Source: Fidelibacterota bacterium MT.SAG.3 (GTDB taxonomy: Bacteria; Fidelibacterota; SORT01). From it: a stretch of DNA of 32,819 bases. Location of the stretch: contig SORT01000019.1 of the NCBI GenBank assembly GCA_004402895.1, forward strand, positions 1 to 32,819. Reading direction: 5' to 3'. Within the stretch, counting starts at the first letter, position 1; each line of letters opens with the position of its first letter. The translations under genes were made by a program, and so were the position numbers. The notes beneath the pieces are model-generated. The model had not been told where the DNA came from. It searched no databases and saw only the letters and a program-made list of their open reading frames with translations. Shown piece after piece: positions 15,454-22,985 of the stretch.

Positions 15454-17514
15454 CTACTTCAAAAGTAACATCTTTCGTGTCTGAACAAAGTCACCTGCCT
15501 GAATTCTGTAGAAATAAATACCTGTAGCAAGATTCGTTGCTTCCCATGTGACTGAATGTACTCCAGCAGCCTGTTCACCGTCAATAAGCCGCGCAATTTC
15601 CTGTCCCAGAAGGTTATAGATAACCAGTGAGACTTTTGAACTTACAGGAAGAGAAAACTCTATCTGAGTCGCCGGATTGAAGGGGTTTGGGTAGTTCTGC
15701 TTTAGCCGATATGAAAGTGGCGTGGAAGTTATGCTCCTTTCAACACCGGTAATGTTGAGCAGATTATTTATGATTTCTATCATTCGCCTTGGATCGTAAT
15801 CGGTGTTGTGATATGCCACTTTCATCTGTTGGTCTATTATATAATCGAGTGGAAACGGAGTGGTACCTCCAAACTGATTATAAGCCGAAACAACAAGAAA
15901 GGCCGAATCCAACAGCACGGGAAACGTTATTCCGAAGGCCGCTGTAAAGATCTCGACAAGTTCCAATATTTCGTTATTGTTTATCCCGAAAATAACTAAA
16001 GAATCTGATTCATACCTCTGCCCTATCGATACACCTATGTCCGACAACTCCGGACCGCAAACCGGTCACCACGATGCGAAAAACGAGAGGACGATCACCT
16101 TACCCGCATAATCCGACAGGGTGTGAGGGATTCCGTTGATGTCCAACAACGTGAAATCAGGGGCAGTGTCGCCGATCTTAAGGGATTTTGTATTTCCCTT
16201 CGCGAGAAAGGTCCTGCGCGGCTCGTCGGGATCGTTCGACCAAAAACTGATGACAGACTGGGTTCTGAGACTATCCACAGGCGTAAAAGTCAACTTGACT
16301 TCCGCGACTCCTCCCTGTTCTATCTTCAAAAATTTGGGATCAACAGTAAAATCGTCTCCGGTTGATGTTATACTATTCACCAATAACATCATAGGTCCTG
16401 TATTCAGCACTCTGATAATTACGTCGAAGCTGCTTCCCACGGGTGTGCTGCCGAAATCAAAAAACGTTTTAGTAAGAAAGATATCCGGCTCTTGTGTATT
16501 TCCGAAACGCAAAATGTCAAAATTTAACCAATTAGCCACGTAAAGAAAGCTGTCTCGCGCAGCTATGCTCATTCCTCTCACCGTCATTTCTTCCCATCCC
16601 AGCAGAAACGGCGCTTCCCCGTTCGATACATCAATTACTTCTACAATATCCCATTCAGCCAGATATGCCTTATTGTCATCCACCGAGACACCGGCCGTAA
16701 AAAACGGACTTTGGTAGTTACTCAAAAAGATCGGATTTGACGGTTCGCTAACATCAAATATATCAAGCCCCTGAGAACCAACAGCAACATACGCGATGCC
16801 GTTAACCACATCCACGTCTCTCGCGGATCCTGTAGTAGCGATTGCTGAATACTCGCTCACGTTGTTCGGATCGCTTACGTTAAGAATCTTGAGTCCGCCA
16901 CCACCATCTGCAACATAAGCAATCCCTTCTTCCACTACAACAGCCCATGCGTTGGATAAGTTTTCGTAGACACTTTTACTGAAAATAGAATCACCGACTA
17001 AATCGAAAATCTCTAAACCATTTTGGTGCCTGCATGCATACAGGTAATTTTCATCGAGATATAGCCCTTCATAACTCACTCCTTCTTCTTTATGCACACT
17101 CTTGCGCGAGCGAAAGTCTAGATTGGTTGTGTTTATGACCGATATTCCGTCAATCCTTCCGGAAGCATAAGCGATATTTCCACTGATTACCGAATGATAA
17201 AACCGCTCGTCTAACGGGTTTTGGTCCGAAGACGGGTTATACCGTCCAAGAAGAACCGGATTTAGCGGGTCACTAATGCCAAACACGGTCAGACCACCCA
17301 CCCCCGCTACCCAGGCTTTCTCCCCTACTAACTCTACGTCAACCATCTCAGCAAACCAAGTCGCTTTAAAACGCCCAACCGGATCGATGTTATCCAAACC
17401 TTGGGGAAATGCCGAACTGTGAAACAGAATAAAATATAAAGAAATTACAAGTGTCTTGCGAGCCAACTCCAGAAGTGTCTCACTCATTTTACTAACTTGA
17501 TTAATTATCCTCAT
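15454..17514 (-). CDS. Predicted selenoprotein: LVIVD-type propeller, ASH-like, thioredoxin (UPVC) and T9SS sorting domains
   Basis: I read this as one 686-residue protein with selenocysteine at residue 483, encoded by TGA 16066-16068. Conventional calling gives two ORFs, 16066-17514 and 15454-16047 in the same frame. Order: signal peptide (to about residue 38); LVIVD-type propeller repeats (about 45-335, e.g. VANWLNFDILRF); an ASH/DUF1573-like domain (about 340-440, 'FFDFGSTPVGSSFDVIIRVLNTG'); a TlpA/AhpC-like thioredoxin domain from 445 ('GDTAPDFTLLDING', 'GKVIVLSFFASW', then U-P-V-C-G-P-E); and a T9SS type A sorting domain (about 603-686, YPNPFNP at 608-614, ending MLLLK). The TGA replaces the first Cys of the CxxC redox motif, C486 is the second, and the cis-Pro region (GGTTPFP) lies after the TGA. 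A SECIS-like hairpin follows. It starts 10 bases after the barrel gene. The alternative is a nonsense mutation of TGC/TGT or a sequencing error. SelA/B/C/D genes are not in view. Confidence 0.75.
16039..16068 (-). promoter_or_regulatory. UGA codon with SECIS-like stem-loop
   Basis: Downstream of TGA (16066-16068) the minus strand has GTCCG (16051-16055), a 7-base loop GAGTTGT (16044-16050) and CGGAC (16039-16043): a perfect 5-bp G/C-rich stem. The apical loop begins with G at the 16th base after the TGA. Published descriptions of bacterial SECIS elements give a short upper stem, a G among the first two loop bases, and roughly 16-37 bases from UGA to loop; this fits at the near edge. A 5-bp stem can occur by chance, so this supports the Sec reading but does not prove it. 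Confidence 0.5.
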
Positions 17515-17524
17515 AGCTAATTAC

Positions 17525-19198
17525 TTAAAATCGACTGATTAGAGATAAACGGAAACCATCAAAATCGGGGACGAATCTACATACGCCTCCTGAACATTGC
17601 CTGCCGCCGCGAACCTTACCCGTCCATAAAGTGAGGTTATGGTTTCTCATGAATTCCATCTTTGCCTCGACGAAAGTCCAAGGCCCTTTAGCTCTATTTT
17701 TTATAATGTCCCCCTCTATGCTCGACCATTCCGTTCCGGTGGAGACCGAGAATCTGCCTGACGGCGTATAACCGAACGACAATAGGTATTCGTTGCCTTC
17801 GTCTCCGTTGGAGAACGAAATCGTTCGGGCTTTCGCAGTGTCTACTTCGCTATATCGAAGTATCTCGGCTCTTATGTCAAAAAGTGACTTACCGATCTTC
17901 AATTCCATTTCCGACCCAAAAGATATCTTATCAATATCCCTGAACCGCACCAATTCATTTGAAGGCAGTGTGGAGTAGTAACGGATTTCATTTGAAACTG
18001 CGACGTTAAAATGCCAGTATGAAACTTTCGACGTACCGAACCGCTCCACGGAGAAGAAAATCTCCCGATACGGCATCATTCGCTTTTCCGTTGATGGGGC
18101 AACGCTTTTTCCATCGCGTAAGCTGCTGTGACCGAGACCCGCGAGGAATTGCAATTCTCCGGATAGTAGAGGCATTCGCCACTCAAGAAGGTAGCCGACC
18201 TCGTCGTTGAACCGGACGAAATGCGGATCAAGTTCAAACAGCCTTAAATCATTTTGTCTCTGAACGCGTGGAGGATTTTGATACGGACCGATAGGCGAAT
18301 CGCGATCGTTCGGGTCAGCCGCAAAATTCCGGAAGTTCTTATACTCCATGCGCAGATTAGGGAAGCCGCCGGATTTTCCAATCGCCATATAAAAACCGTC
18401 ACCATTAACTTCCGTGTCTGACATTATCCTGTTTTCAGCGCGTTCGAAATATAATTGCCAATCGTCGAAACCCTCATACGCGGCAAAGATGGAATAGAAA
18501 CCGGTTTCCCTGTCATAGCCTTTGATTCTGAAACCTGAATTGTTTTTGTTAAGCACTGTGCCGTCGGGAGAAAGGGTATCCCTGTCGACGTTAACTAATG
18601 ACACTCCTAAATTCAGTCTATTGATCGGTGAGATTGAAAACTCAGCCGCGGTGACATTATTGTAATCCTGCCTTGCCGTGTTTTCATTCAATGTCTCATA
18701 GAAAAGATTGTTCCCTCTCAGGAAGGTTGCGGAAAACCTGTCGTTGTCATATTTGAATTTTCCGCCGTTTTCAAGCCTGTTATCATAAAATATCGACCTG
18801 TCCTCATATAGATTCAAAGTGAGACCACGTCCGAAAAGCTCTTCGAATGTGCCGGCATTTAACGAATAATTTTCATTATCGTAATAGATACTCCAGTTGA
18901 CTATATCGTTTCTGTTCAGTCCGTATTCAGATGGATCATCAAACTCGTACCTGAATGTGGCAAACCAGTTGTTGTAAATTGCCGATATATCAGCCCAATT
19001 TTCAAGATAACCCGTTGTAACACCGGAAGATTTCTCAATACCGGAAAATTGGAGATTCTGCAGACTGTTTAACCTTGTGCCGTCGGCAAAACGAACGTTG
19101 TTTGACCCATAAAAATGGATCTCCTGCGAGTTTGCAGTCGTCGTTGTGATCATCAGGGTTACGACAAAGATTGCTGCTCTCCGCCAGTTCATTATCAT
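17525..19198 (-). CDS. Outer-membrane beta-barrel protein (DUF6029-like) with C-terminal CSGGVC pair
   Basis: A 557-residue exported protein: a signal peptide ending TTTANSQ, then amphipathic beta-strand pattern throughout ('NNVRFADGTRLNSLQNLQF', 'GLTLNLYEDRSIFYDNRLE') and a terminal Phe (LSLISRF) as in barrel proteins. It resembles the DUF6029-type barrels of Bacteroidota/Ignavibacteria; that family name is from memory. Just before the last strand lies C535-S-G-G-V-C540, a pair that looks like a redox or metal site. The gene overlaps the upstream TlpA-like gene by 4 bases and is followed after 10 bases by the selenoprotein. Sitting between thioredoxin-type genes, the Cys pair is a natural candidate substrate; that is inference. 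Function unknown. Confidence 0.75.
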   Translation of the reverse strand: MIMNWRRAAIFVVTLMITTTTANSQEIHFYGSNNVRFADGTRLNSLQNLQFSGIEKSSGVTTGYLENWADISAIYNNWFATFRYEFDDPSEYGLNRNDIVNWSIYYDNENYSLNAGTFEELFGRGLTLNLYEDRSIFYDNRLENGGKFKYDNDRFSATFLRGNNLFYETLNENTARQDYNNVTAAEFSISPINRLNLGVSLVNVDRDTLSPDGTVLNKNNSGFRIKGYDRETGFYSIFAAYEGFDDWQLYFERAENRIMSDTEVNGDGFYMAIGKSGGFPNLRMEYKNFRNFAADPNDRDSPIGPYQNPPRVQRQNDLRLFELDPHFVRFNDEVGYLLEWRMPLLSGELQFLAGLGHSSLRDGKSVAPSTEKRMMPYREIFFSVERFGTSKVSYWHFNVAVSNEIRYYSTLPSNELVRFRDIDKISFGSEMELKIGKSLFDIRAEILRYSEVDTAKARTISFSNGDEGNEYLLSFGYTPSGRFSVSTGTEWSSIEGDIIKNRAKGPWTFVEAKMEFMRNHNLTLWTGKVRGGRQCSGGVCRFVPDFDGFRLSLISRF

Positions 19199-19722
19199 TC
19201 CCCGTTTTGCGAGAAGCCGCCTGTCACCAACTCAGTCAACTGTTGGTCAAGCTCTTCTTCCCATACACCTAAAAACCCCGAATACGTCCTTACTACATTA
19301 CCGGAAGCATCTATAAGCAGCGTTAGCGGCAATGATGAACCATGGAAATTATTGAAAAGTTTTCTGTTAGGATCCAGAGGGATTATGAAATCAAGCGAAT
19401 GCGCCGATACAAAAGATTTGACACCGGAAATTGATCTTGTATCATCTACATTCACTGCGAGAACAACTAAACCATCCTTACCAAATTTATTTTGGATCTC
19501 TTTAATTATAGGAAACTCCTTTCTGCAAGGAACGCACCAAGTCGCCCAAAAATTGATTAGTAAAGGACTTCCTCTATAATCTTTCAGACTTATCCTCTTT
19601 CCAGCCAGAGTCTTCAGTTTGTAACCCGGTACATTCCCCTGTAACGGAATTAAAGGTGATGCGCTGTCCGCACCGGATAAAATTAAAAGAGCTGCAGCAA
19701 TCAAGTAAATACGCTTAGTCAT
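19195..19722 (-). CDS. TlpA-family thiol:disulfide oxidoreductase
   Basis: A 175-residue exported thioredoxin-fold protein. The N-terminal hydrophobic segment (residues 4-20) is a signal peptide or anchor with no lipobox Cys. The domain shows 'YKLKTLAGKRISLKDYRGSPLLINFWATW', then C63-V-P-C66 and RKEFP, a central 'VLAVNVDD', and a cis-Pro loop 'GSSLPLTLLIDASGNVV'. All hallmarks of a TlpA/ResA-type reductase are intact, making it the all-Cys counterpart of the selenoprotein two genes downstream. Both gene boundaries overlap the neighbours by 4 bases, so the redox genes are translationally coupled. It likely acts in the periplasm. An electron donor such as CcdA/DsbD is not in the window. Confidence 0.92.
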   Translation of the reverse strand: MTKRIYLIAAALLILSGADSASPLIPLQGNVPGYKLKTLAGKRISLKDYRGSPLLINFWATWCVPCRKEFPIIKEIQNKFGKDGLVVLAVNVDDTRSISGVKSFVSAHSLDFIIPLDPNRKLFNNFHGSSLPLTLLIDASGNVVRTYSGFLGVWEEELDQQLTELVTGGFSQNGE

Positions 19723-20510
19723 TTCAAGAGAGTTATCTTTCGTACCCTAAGCAGGTCTTCTGTTTGCAGCTGTGAAAAATATATTCCTGAGGAGACTTTC
19801 TTCCCATTTTTGTCTCTGCCGGTCCAAATATAAGAATGCTGCCCTCTTTCAAGTGTACCGCTAAAAAGCGTTATTATCTCCCTTCCGAGCTGGTTGAATA
19901 TTTTCAATTTTAGCGTCGACCGAATGTTGAGATCAAATGATATCGTTGTCGAAGGGTTGAATGGGTTGGGATAGGCCGGGTGAAGTGCGAGTTCATCGGG
20001 TATATTTGCCCGTTCATCATCAATAGAAACAAGCACAGTATTGCTTTCAATTATCTCGTCTAACGTTTCAAGGTCAAAGGCGATTTCTGAATATAATAAG
20101 CGGCCGTCACTGCCTACAAGTGAGTTTTGCGGAAATACCAAAAACGTACTGTAGCTATCGAATACGCTTCCATCTTCCACCATAACTAAATGAGTCAACT
20201 GATAGAGATCAGCCCATATTTTTGCGAATTCCAACGTTTCACCTACTCCGATCGAGAATACTTGAAAATTTCTATCACCATACTTTTCCCACAGCTCTGC
20301 TTGTATAATAGGCGCCTCGTCCTGACATGGTTTACATCCAAAAAACCAAAAAGTTAGAAGTACGACATCGCCGCTGTAATCGAAAAGAGAAATCATGCCG
20401 CCATCGTAACTTGGCAGGGTAAAATCAGATACAACGTCGCCCACCTTATACTGCGCATGAGCAGTGGAAGAAATCAACAGTGCCAGGAGGAGATAGAAGA
20501 CAGACTTCAT
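19719..20510 (-). CDS. Surface-sorted thioredoxin-like protein with T9SS sorting domain
   Basis: The open frame reaches 20561, but the ATG at 20508-20510 is preferred: GGAAAG lies just upstream at good spacing and it directly begins a signal peptide (MKSVFYLLLALLISSTAHAQ). The resulting 263-residue protein has a redoxin/TlpA-type domain ('KVGDVVSDFTLPSYDGG', 'VVLLTFWFFG', C59-K-P-C62) and a C-terminal T9SS type A sorting domain ('HPAYPNPFNPSTTISFDL', 'KIFNQLGREI', 'SSGIYFSQL', ending ITLLK). It is predicted to be exported to the outer surface by T9SS. It is the first gene of a four-gene redox operon. The Trp usually before the CxxC is replaced by Gly. Confidence 0.9.
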   Translation of the reverse strand: MKSVFYLLLALLISSTAHAQYKVGDVVSDFTLPSYDGGMISLFDYSGDVVLLTFWFFGCKPCQDEAPIIQAELWEKYGDRNFQVFSIGVGETLEFAKIWADLYQLTHLVMVEDGSVFDSYSTFLVFPQNSLVGSDGRLLYSEIAFDLETLDEIIESNTVLVSIDDERANIPDELALHPAYPNPFNPSTTISFDLNIRSTLKLKIFNQLGREIITLFSGTLERGQHSYIWTGRDKNGKKVSSGIYFSQLQTEDLLRVRKITLLK

Positions 20511-20733
20511 CCGTCTTTCCCGAATGGCAAGGGACACTATTTTACTTTTTACAATTTTCATCCATACCGACTTCTGTTAATTGCGCTATAAATTTACATG
20601 TTACAGGTAGAATCTCCAAATAATGTAACAAATTCCACATTTGCTATTAGCTTTACTTAGCCAATTTATGTTTAATAATATAACATTACTATTTTTTGTG
20701 ATGGATATATGTAAGCAAGATTGCAATTGATAC

Positions 20734-20771
20734 GTCTTAATAGAGTGTTATACGGAGTGCATTATTAAGAC
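20734..20771. repeat. Inverted repeat between operons
   Basis: GTCTTAATA (20734-20742) and TATTAAGAC (20763-20771) are a perfect 9-bp inverted repeat separated by 20 bases. It lies between the end of the PPIase gene and the start of the redox operon, about 220 bases upstream of the chosen start. No T-run follows on the minus strand, so it is not a standard terminator. It could be an operator for a dimeric regulator or a weak structure. Confidence 0.35.
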
Positions 20772-20806
20772 TGCATGTACAAAAGAGTGTTGTCATTGTC
20801 TGTTAT

Positions 20807-22183
20807 TCAGTATTGAATCAATGGGGGAACCGCCAAATGCTGATTAAAACGGTTCTTCCAGACGGCAACCATTGGAATACCCGTTAATTCAATACTTTTT
20901 AGGAAATCGTGATTAATTTTTATTTCAGCACTCTCCCGCAGAGCCTTGACCTGTCTGGCAATTTCTCTATCATTCATGGTAGAATCGTTATCAGCCATAG
21001 CTCTTAAACCTTTCAGACTTAAAAAATACCGGCTCCACATTTGAACGTCCTCCTTAACTCTTTCGGCGGTTTGTAAGCCCTTATATTCGGCTCGCTCCGC
21101 TAAATAGTGATCTGTGACAGCGCTTTTTAAAAAATCTGTCATCGTATTGTGAAGGGAGGCACGACTACTCTTATTTATCGGATAATTATAATTCCTGAGT
21201 AAAGCCATTACATCATTGCCATTCCACGCGAAACCGGGCGCTTTTACAACAGGCGGAGAAAGATCAATGTCATCGGACAACGCCAATTCCTCGTTCATAA
21301 TTTGCGCCAACGGCAACTCGTCATTCTCATTCAGCTCCATTCTCCTCTGAATAAATTTTACGACAGATTCGAGACCATCTCCCATCTGCTGAACCGTTAT
21401 AGGTTCCATAAGTTCTGATACATATTCGTTCGCCAAAATTGTCTCCTTCCTTGCCCTAAGCACCTCTTTGATCTGCGATTTTTTCTTACTAACGTCATAG
21501 GGAGTCAGGAAAACATCTTGAACCATATTCTCTACCTGAAGAATGACAAAGCTGTTAGGCAGTTTTATGACAGTTGACATCTCACCGACGTTCGTCAGGT
21601 AAGCGGCATTTTCTACCTGGATAGGCACGATGCCGTCTCCCCAGTGAAACGACCAGCTTTTAATTTTTATCCCGGAATCAGTTTCATTATCTTCCGCCAA
21701 GTCCGTAAACATCTCTCCGGATTTTATCAGTTCGCTCCATTTATCGGCGACATCTTTACTTTCTGTAACCAGCGTTTGGACACTGAGACGTACCATAGAC
21801 TTTCTAAGCGCAAGATCAATTTTTAGCGAATCGGGTTCAGCATTGCTTCGAATTTCTACAAAGAAAAGTTCACGAATCAATGCTTGCTGTTCAATAAAAG
21901 CCACTGCTTCTTTGTAATCCGGTGAATCCTCAAAGCCCTTTGACGCTGCCCATTGACTCAATGTCAATTCGTCTATCAACATGTCAAGCGCCCGTTTACT
22001 CCTTTCTTTATGCCGATGAAACCCAAGAATTGGAGTAAGCTCTGTTCGTCTTATCATCTCTCTTTTTGTGATAGGCACACCATTAACAACTGCAACAACT
22101 TCATCGGGGAGCGGTTCGGTTTTTTTCGCGCAGCTAGCTAATGATAATAATAGTAGTAAAAGGAGTGATTTCCGGTAGCTCAT
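20807..22183 (-). CDS. SurA/PrsA-type (PPIC) peptidyl-prolyl isomerase lipoprotein
   Basis: A 458-residue lipoprotein: signal MSYRKSLLLLLLLSLASC with lipobox Cys at residue 18. 'DEVVAVVNGVPITKREM' follows, the signature N-terminal segment of SurA/PrsA chaperones, then a helical chaperone region with 'ALDMLIDELTLSQWAASKG' type sequence. A parvulin-like segment lies around residues 130-230 ('RLSVQTLVTESKDVADKWSELIKSGEMFTDLAED', 'IVPIQVENAAYLTNVGEMS'). The parvulin core looks diverged, so isomerase activity is uncertain; a chaperone role for exported or outer-membrane proteins is likely. It follows iolB by 22 bases and may be read from the inositol operon, though it has no obvious metabolic link. 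Confidence 0.82.
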   Translation of the reverse strand: MSYRKSLLLLLLLSLASCAKKTEPLPDEVVAVVNGVPITKREMIRRTELTPILGFHRHKERSKRALDMLIDELTLSQWAASKGFEDSPDYKEAVAFIEQQALIRELFFVEIRSNAEPDSLKIDLALRKSMVRLSVQTLVTESKDVADKWSELIKSGEMFTDLAEDNETDSGIKIKSWSFHWGDGIVPIQVENAAYLTNVGEMSTVIKLPNSFVILQVENMVQDVFLTPYDVSKKKSQIKEVLRARKETILANEYVSELMEPITVQQMGDGLESVVKFIQRRMELNENDELPLAQIMNEELALSDDIDLSPPVVKAPGFAWNGNDVMALLRNYNYPINKSSRASLHNTMTDFLKSAVTDHYLAERAEYKGLQTAERVKEDVQMWSRYFLSLKGLRAMADNDSTMNDREIARQVKALRESAEIKINHDFLKSIELTGIPMVAVWKNRFNQHLAVPPLIQY

Positions 22184-22205
22184 CTCCGTGCGGGTTAGAG
22201 CTTGT

Positions 22206-22973
22206 TCATTCTAATAACTTATCGAACGGCTTGGTGAATTCGAATCCGGTATATGGCGCACCATCAAGATGCCTGATCGCCCAGATATAATACATATGGT
22301 ATCCCGGCGCAGAAACCTGACTATGATCCTTAGAATCTGTTATCTTTAACAGATCCTGATGCTTGATATTGAATACATCCTCACCGAGCTCTCCATGACC
22401 ATATCCTTCATTAGGAGAGAACTCGTAATAGTAAATTTCCGGCTGAATATGGTGATGCGGGGGGTAGCTGCTCCATTTACCCGGGAAATTCAGCACTTCC
22501 CCTAAAACCAGCTTCGCGTTCTCCGGCGCAATCGTTCTGTCAAAGACTAAACGGACCAGCCGATAGCACGTTCCGTCGAGTATCTCTTCTCCTCTTCGTT
22601 CAACGTCGACTTCTTCGGGAAGATATATCTTGCCGTCAAACCGGGAGCTGTTCAGAGTACTGATAACTGCAAGGCGAGAATCTTTTTCTGTTATAATCCG
22701 GATCTCATCTCCCGCAGGAAAATGAGCCGCTACAGGATTCTGCTCAATCCAGTTGTCCCTGTCAAATTTTATTGATCGATCACCATAGATTAAAGTTCCC
22801 TTTCCCTGAATAACCAAAAGTGCGGTTTCATATTCATTCGACTGGATTGTCTCTTCTGAATCAGCGTCCATTTGCAGGATTTGAAACCGCAATCCCGTAT
22901 CGTCATCCTGCGTCAGATATTCATTGTACCCGACTGAAAATGTTTTATCACGAAATGTCTTAACCAGGCTCAT
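22206..22973 (-). CDS. iolB: 5-deoxy-glucuronate isomerase
   Basis: A 255-residue bicupin of the IolB/KduI family. It isomerises 5-deoxy-D-glucuronate to 2-deoxy-5-keto-D-gluconate in cytoplasmic myo-inositol breakdown. The signature 'GKWSSYPPHHHIQPEIYYYEF' region is present (P171-P172-H173-H174-H175 and E179), followed by 'SAPGYHMYYIWAI' with H226; these His and Glu residues are the probable metal ligands. The length is close to other IolB proteins. It starts 12 bases after the transaldolase-family gene. The neighbouring iolD and iolE make the assignment secure. Confidence 0.93.
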   Translation of the reverse strand: MSLVKTFRDKTFSVGYNEYLTQDDDTGLRFQILQMDADSEETIQSNEYETALLVIQGKGTLIYGDRSIKFDRDNWIEQNPVAAHFPAGDEIRIITEKDSRLAVISTLNSSRFDGKIYLPEEVDVERRGEEILDGTCYRLVRLVFDRTIAPENAKLVLGEVLNFPGKWSSYPPHHHIQPEIYYYEFSPNEGYGHGELGEDVFNIKHQDLLKITDSKDHSQVSAPGYHMYYIWAIRHLDGAPYTGFEFTKPFDKLLE

Positions 22974-22985
22974 TTACATTTACCT

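Noticed and set aside
15454-16047. Separate 197-residue gene starting at 16047.
   Set aside because: It would start at a TTG inside a thioredoxin fold, lacking a signal peptide although it carries a T9SS sorting domain. In-frame continuity with the upstream ORF through TGA explains it better.
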